DNA from: Sacculina carcini
Lineage: Eukaryota > Arthropoda > Thecostraca > Sacculinidae
Length of the DNA: 64,000 nt
Assembly (NCBI GenBank): GCA_916048095.2
Contig: OU696577.1
Coordinates: forward strand, 10,346,907-10,410,906
Direction of reading: 5' to 3'
The translations under genes and the position numbers were made by a program. Of the stretch, positions 59,639 through 64,000 are shown piece after piece. Below the pieces are notes generated by a model. That model saw only the letters and a list, made by a program, of their open reading frames with translations, was not told where the DNA came from and ran no database searches. Positions within the stretch are counted from its first letter, which is position 1. Each line of letters opens with the position of its first letter.

Positions 59639-60817
59639 ACTTGCTTGATGAACTAGAAAAACAATACCAGATTAAATGTCGGATATTTGAGAACAATGAT
59701 ATCAGTGTATAAACGTCAAAACTTCAAAAAATGAATGAGAAATAACTTGTGGTGAAACAATGTGAAATGCATATGCGTACAATTCTCCGCAGACACTGTG
59801 ATTAAATGAACAGTATACAACCACCCTTCACATATACAAATAGAATTTACCGAGCAGTTTACCAGCACCCCATGAAACCAATGCGGCACATTATGTAGCA
59901 ATGCGGGCAAGTAAAATTAGGCAAATATATTTCACACAACGATCGGGAACCGCATAAATTAATCTGAAAAAATGTGCATTGCAAACTGGATAAAATTGTA
60001 AAATACTTAAAACTTAAAATACGCTCGAGACAAATTTAAGGGACAGCAGCGCCACCTAGATACATGACACTGATAAAACTCATGTGTTTGAATTTGAGTA
60101 CTATTGGATGATTAAATTGTAACAATTGTAACCACTCGGTTGTAACATTTGGTTCGTGGTGTTTTCGTGTTTGCATTGAAGTTTTTGGAGGTAGTTTCAA
60201 ATTTGACTACTGATATGTTTTGTGTGGTTGTAAATAGTAAATATATGTTTGTTTGTTTGTTGTTACAAGTACACAAATAGTGTGGTATTTGAAACATTGC
60301 TAACTGCAAGTTTGTCGCCACCTGCAATATGGGAAAGCTAATGTCTTGCAGGTGACGTTAGAGTGTATATTAGACCAGCTTGCACTCATTTATGCGTTTT
60401 TACAATGATCTAAATATGATGTCACGGTCTATCAACGTTTCCATGCCTTTTGTTGTCTTTTATGATTACCTGTGATTAATTTCAATTAATCTATTTCTAT
60501 AGCGCACATAAACTAATTGCGACAGACTAAAATAGAACAAAAAATGAAGATAATGGAAAACACTGCAGGTAAACAAAATACTATGCGGACAAACGAGGAG
60601 AATGAAAGTAATACTCACCGGCAAACAGAATCAATCCGCAATGAAATTAATACGCAATATATAACGCAGTACATAATACTGTCACAGCTGATATCACAAT
60701 GAATTTTGGATTGCCCAGTATACACGGCCATTTCAGCATCACCTACCACACGACGTCGTTGCTATTGGTTCGCTTGTTGTGACTTGTGAGTGCGTGGAGC
60801 CGCCTCGTTGTTGTGAC
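59639..60817. other. Head-to-head spacer of GTF3C3 and HENMT1
   Basis: No gene is seen. A (TTTCA)n tract lies nearby at 59420-59440 in GTF3C3 intron 1. The shared promoter region has no clear TATA box. Confidence 0.45.
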
Positions 60818-62098
60818 ATGACTGATGATGGCGAGAAGGACGCGGCGTGTGTGGTCGGCGTGCCGCCTGACTGGGACGATCATGACGGCTGTGGTTCGCT
60901 GTTCTGGCCGCCGCTGTACGTGCAGCGGTACACGCGCGTCGTGGAGGCGGTGTCGGCCGCCGCTGATCTGTCTCGCCTCGTTGATCTGGGCTGCGCCGAG
61001 ATGGCGTTTCTGCACTTCATCAAGCAGTTGCCAGGCGTGAGGGAAGTGTCACTGGTGGACCTGCGGCGCGACGCTTTGAACCGTCACCTGCAGAGGGCGC
61101 TGCCGTCGGTGTCAGATCGACTTAGACCGCGCAGCTCGCCGTTGCGCGTGCGCGTCTTTTGCGGCAGCGTAGACGAATGTGACGAGCGACTGTACGATTA
61201 CGACGCGGTCTCGGCCATCGAGTTGATCGAACATCTGCCTGCCGACCAGTTGCGGCGACTGCCAGACGTCGTGTTTGCCGGTATTAGGCCGCGTGTGGCG
61301 GCGTTCACCACGCCAAATGTCGAGTTTAATGTGGTGTTTGGCGACCGTAACGATGGTGATGCACCGCCACGCATGCGCCACTGGGACCACAAGTTCGAGT
61401 GGACTCGCGCCGAGTTTCGCCAGTGGTGCGCTGCCATTGTCGCCAATCACCCGGCCTACGAGGTGGACTATGAAGACATTGGAGCAGCACCGACAGACTT
61501 CAGTCACGTGGGAGGCTGCTCCCAAATGGCCGTGTTTCATCTGCGTCATCCTGATCGGTTGCCAGCGAGACAGCAGTGCGACGACTCACCGACACGTCAG
61601 CCTTACGAGTTGATGTCTGATGTCGAGTTTCCCTTCGAGACGGTGGAGGAGCGAGCGTTCAATTGCGTCATGCAGTGGACGCGTCAGGCAGGATACGGCC
61701 GTTATGTGCGGCGCAGGACTTGCGATGAGGTTGTAGCACCGATTGAACCTGCGTCGGACGACGGAGACGACTCGCAGTGGCGTTTTGATGACGCAGATGA
61801 CGACGAAGAATCGCTGGTCGATTTGACAGCTGTCATGATTTTTCCTGACGTTCAGGCAGCATGCGCTTCACTAGCAGACGTTGTTGAACTTGTGGAGCGG
61901 CGAGGACAGAGCGTGGTGATGCGCAAAGGTGTGCCTCACGTGCTCTACCAACACCCTTCCACCCCGGCCAGTTCCACGTCATCCTCGCAGCAGAACTTGC
62001 AAGACGAGGTAGACTGCGGTGAACAAAATGTAGCTTTGTGTGATGACACTTCTGCAGACTGGGATACGGATTTCGACGGTGATCCTATGTGGAATTGA
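60818..62098 (+). CDS. HENMT1: HEN1 small-RNA 2'-O-methyltransferase
   Basis: Single-exon gene of 426 residues. HEN1 adds a 2'-O-methyl group to the 3' end of small RNAs, in animals chiefly piRNAs (and some siRNAs). The SAM-binding motif is VDLGCAEMAFL (55-65). The metal-binding residues unique to HEN1 are present: Glu135, Glu138 and His139 in AIELIEHL, and His191 in HWDHKFEWTRAEF. The family signature TTPNVEFNVVFG is intact. The C-terminal part is acidic and low in complexity (SDDGDDSQWRFDDADDDEES), as in many animal HEN1 proteins. The ATG at 60818 is the first in frame after the non-ATG open stretch. No intron is needed, unlike most neighbours. It is divergent from GTF3C3. Confidence 0.95.
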   Translation: MTDDGEKDAACVVGVPPDWDDHDGCGSLFWPPLYVQRYTRVVEAVSAAADLSRLVDLGCAEMAFLHFIKQLPGVREVSLVDLRRDALNRHLQRALPSVSDRLRPRSSPLRVRVFCGSVDECDERLYDYDAVSAIELIEHLPADQLRRLPDVVFAGIRPRVAAFTTPNVEFNVVFGDRNDGDAPPRMRHWDHKFEWTRAEFRQWCAAIVANHPAYEVDYEDIGAAPTDFSHVGGCSQMAVFHLRHPDRLPARQQCDDSPTRQPYELMSDVEFPFETVEERAFNCVMQWTRQAGYGRYVRRRTCDEVVAPIEPASDDGDDSQWRFDDADDDEESLVDLTAVMIFPDVQAACASLADVVELVERRGQSVVMRKGVPHVLYQHPSTPASSTSSSQQNLQDEVDCGEQNVALCDDTSADWDTDFDGDPMWN

Positions 62099-62232
62099 GT
62101 TTCTTGAAAACCGCCGTGTGATGGCTTTCTGATCGTTGTCAGTAGCGGTCCTAAACGTTCGTGTCATTGTTTTCTGCAAAAATATAGCAGCTAAATTACG
62201 GAATAAGTTTGATAGCGTCGTTGCAATGAAAT
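62099..62232. other. 3' flank of HENMT1
   Basis: No feature other than an AATATA-rich stretch; the MITE follows at once. Confidence 0.4.
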
Positions 62233-62459
62233 CAGTAGTAGATCCAGAGTGCCATTTGGGGGGGGGGGGCTGAATTTTTTTGAATGATATATCTAGAAAG
62301 CATTATGTGCGAATATAAATTGCGATAATGCTTATATCAACAAACTCTACAAAAAGGTATTTTTCCTTGACCACGTTTAGTGGGCCATTTAGTTGAGGAG
62401 TTGATGGAAACATTTGGGGGGGCTTCATCCACCGATCATCCCCTCTGGATCCGCCAGTG
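62233..62459. mobile_element. hAT-type MITE, copy 2
   Basis: 227 bp with ends CAGTAGTAGATCC and GGATCCGCCAGTG, an inner G run of 13, and target duplication AATGAAAT / AATGAACT. It is the relative of 32441-32651, sharing the CTACAAAAAGGTATTTT core. Confidence 0.85.
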
Positions 62460-63102
62460 AATGAACTTATATACCCAGGTCCCGGATCTCTGCTTTTAGA
62501 GCGCTCAAAATTCACTGAATCTTATTTTCCGGCGCCACATTGACATAAACCCGTGAGGAAAGCAGGCTTGTATCGATATGACATGTGCGTTGCTGTAAAA
62601 GTCTGCTGGAGTAAGGCAGTAGAGGCAATTTGATGCGATATCTGATCTCGTCTTATTCCAGAGGTGATACAGTGTAAGTCTGTGCAATCGCAAGCAAAAT
62701 ATAAACGTTGATAGTGTGAAATTTCACCGTGTAAACATTGTCATTGGAAAATGGTAGTTTATGTTTGATGCTTCTGTCACAGTGTTCATTTGGTCTGACT
62801 GTTTCAACTGTCACAATAATGCTGTTGTTTATTGCCGAATCGCTCGAGCTTGTGCGAGTTTGAGTCTTTCATTTGTTGTGTTGATAATATACGTTTTATA
62901 TTGATGCTGTTGTTTTTCATGCTGGCGAGTGTTTTGTGTGTTGTGGCGACGTGTTCAGCAAGTGTTATGTTCAATGAACGCAGAATGTCTATCAAATGAT
63001 GTTTTGCTGATTCTTTGTGAGCGCATTTGAGGACTGTTTGAAATGAACCCGTCTGTCTCCAATTGAGTCTAGAACAACCACCATGTGTGTGTGTGTAGTG
63101 AA
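62460..63102. other. Spacer upstream of ANAPC10
   Basis: About 640 bases without a recognisable gene. A (TG)n tract touches the start of ANAPC10 at 63084-63096. Confidence 0.45.
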
Positions 63103-64000
63103 ATGGCGGACGTGGTGGCGCAGGATTCACAGATCAGTGTGTTGAGAAGTGGAGACGCTGGCGGCGACCACACCACCGACACCACCATGGACGTCGAGCG
63201 TGATCTCTACGACCCGTACCAGCACGAGAGAACGGGAGCCGTGCGCGAGATCGGACACCAGGCAGTGTGGGGCGTGTCCACGTGCAAGCCAGGTGGGCGC
63301 GAGCAGTCTCACACGAGACTGGCGCATGCTTGATGATCAAGTGTCACAATCCTGGCAGAGTGATAATTTAGCATGTACATTTTGACACGTAGCTTGAACA
63401 CACATGTCAGTGAGTGTCAGTGCATCCTGCTCAAGTTGGTTGTCGTATTTTTTGCTCTGTGTTTTTGGATATTCTTATTTTTGTTGTATTTAATGTGTGT
63501 TTTGCCGGGTGGATGTTGTGAAGGGTTCGGAGTGAGTCACTTGAGAGACAACTCGTGCGACACATACTGGCAGTCTGATGGACCGCAGCCTCACACCGTC
63601 AACATTCAGTTCAAGCGGAAGACTTGCATCAGTCAGGTGTGCTTGTACTCGGACTTCAAACAGGATGAGAGCTACACGCCGTTCCGGTTCGTGCTCACTT
63701 TCAGTATTTGCACATACACGTACACACATACATGTAACACACATGCAAATGGCGTGGATGTCATATTATGACTGCAAAGACACTCAGTCGGTCGCTGGAT
63801 CCACACGTACGCTGGATTTGTCGCGCTTCTTCGCGATCTGATTTTTTAATGTAATGTGACTTTACTTTTTTAATTTATTTCTACATGCTTGCATATTTTA
63901 CAAGTGATTTCAACGTTAAAAGCCGGTTTGTTCATGTCATGTTGTTGGCGTTGCACACAGCATATCAATCCGCGCGGGCACCAATTACCACGACCTGCGG
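63103..64000 (+). CDS. ANAPC10: Anaphase-promoting complex subunit 10 (5' part)
   Basis: Exons 63103-63292, 63524-63686 and 63961 to beyond the window end, phases 1 and 2 in agreement. ANAPC10 (DOC1) is the co-receptor that helps the APC/C bind destruction-box substrates. The DOC domain is clear: [56 protein letters not shown], then [13 protein letters not shown] at the window edge. The N-terminal extension before the domain (about 45 residues) is longer than in human. An upstream ATG at 63083 is out of frame. The gene is cut by the window. Confidence 0.95.

Noticed and set aside
61112-61549. Antisense open frame in HENMT1
   Set aside because: Shadow of the conserved plus-strand frame with HEN1 motifs.

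Overview
This is nuclear DNA of an invertebrate animal. Genes on the right carry short spliceosomal introns, (CA)n/(TG)n microsatellites are dense, and the conserved genes are metazoan (CHIC, ALKBH7, ANAPC4, ANAPC10, TTC5, NFYA, GTF3C3, a PIERCE-like cilium protein, HENMT1). Non-LTR, LTR, hAT, piggyBac and tRNA-SINE repeats are interspersed. I cannot name the species or phylum from the sequence alone.

Region 1 (1-28,800) is AT-rich and holds seven intronless trypsin-fold (S1) serine protease genes, all on the + strand, plus the promoter remnant of an eighth. Each gene has the same core promoter (TATAAAA about 40 bp before the ATG), a signal peptide, a short propeptide and a mature domain starting IIGG. 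Two sub-types exist: type A (796-1641, 15145-15990; GDSGA at the active site) and type B (the other five; GDSGS). The layout A1-B1-(remnant)-B2-B3, then A2-B4-B5, indicates duplication of a block of about 14 kb. B5 looks like a B2/B3 fusion. B5 lacks the catalytic His, B2 lacks a conserved Cys, and B3 has a premature stop. Insertions into the cluster are a decayed hAT element, a young Ty3/Gypsy element, a 5'-truncated LINE and two LINE fragments. Two of these have a recognisable empty site in a paralogous spacer.

Region 2 (28,800-64,000) is gene-dense. It contains PIERCE-like (+), ALKBH7 (-), an unrecognised secreted protein (-), CHIC (+), ANAPC4 (-), TTC5 (-), NFYA (+), GTF3C3 (-), HENMT1 (+, intronless) and the 5' part of ANAPC10 (+). 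I assigned exons by splice consensus, phase agreement and remembered family alignments; all models give open frames of sensible length. Many introns have a (TG)n tract instead of a normal polypyrimidine tract next to the acceptor. Repeats here include three copies of a tRNA-Val-like SINE, two copies of a hAT-type MITE, a piggyBac inside a GTF3C3 intron and several minisatellites.

The genes of region 2 do not form an operon. They are housekeeping neighbours in convergent, divergent and tandem pairs: anaphase-promoting complex (ANAPC4, ANAPC10), transcription (NFYA, GTF3C3, TTC5), RNA 3'-end methylation (HENMT1), mitochondrial dioxygenase (ALKBH7), membrane traffic (CHIC) and cilium structure (PIERCE-like). 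The most unusual signals are the modified, partly decayed protease family and the systematic (TG)n tracts at 3' splice sites.
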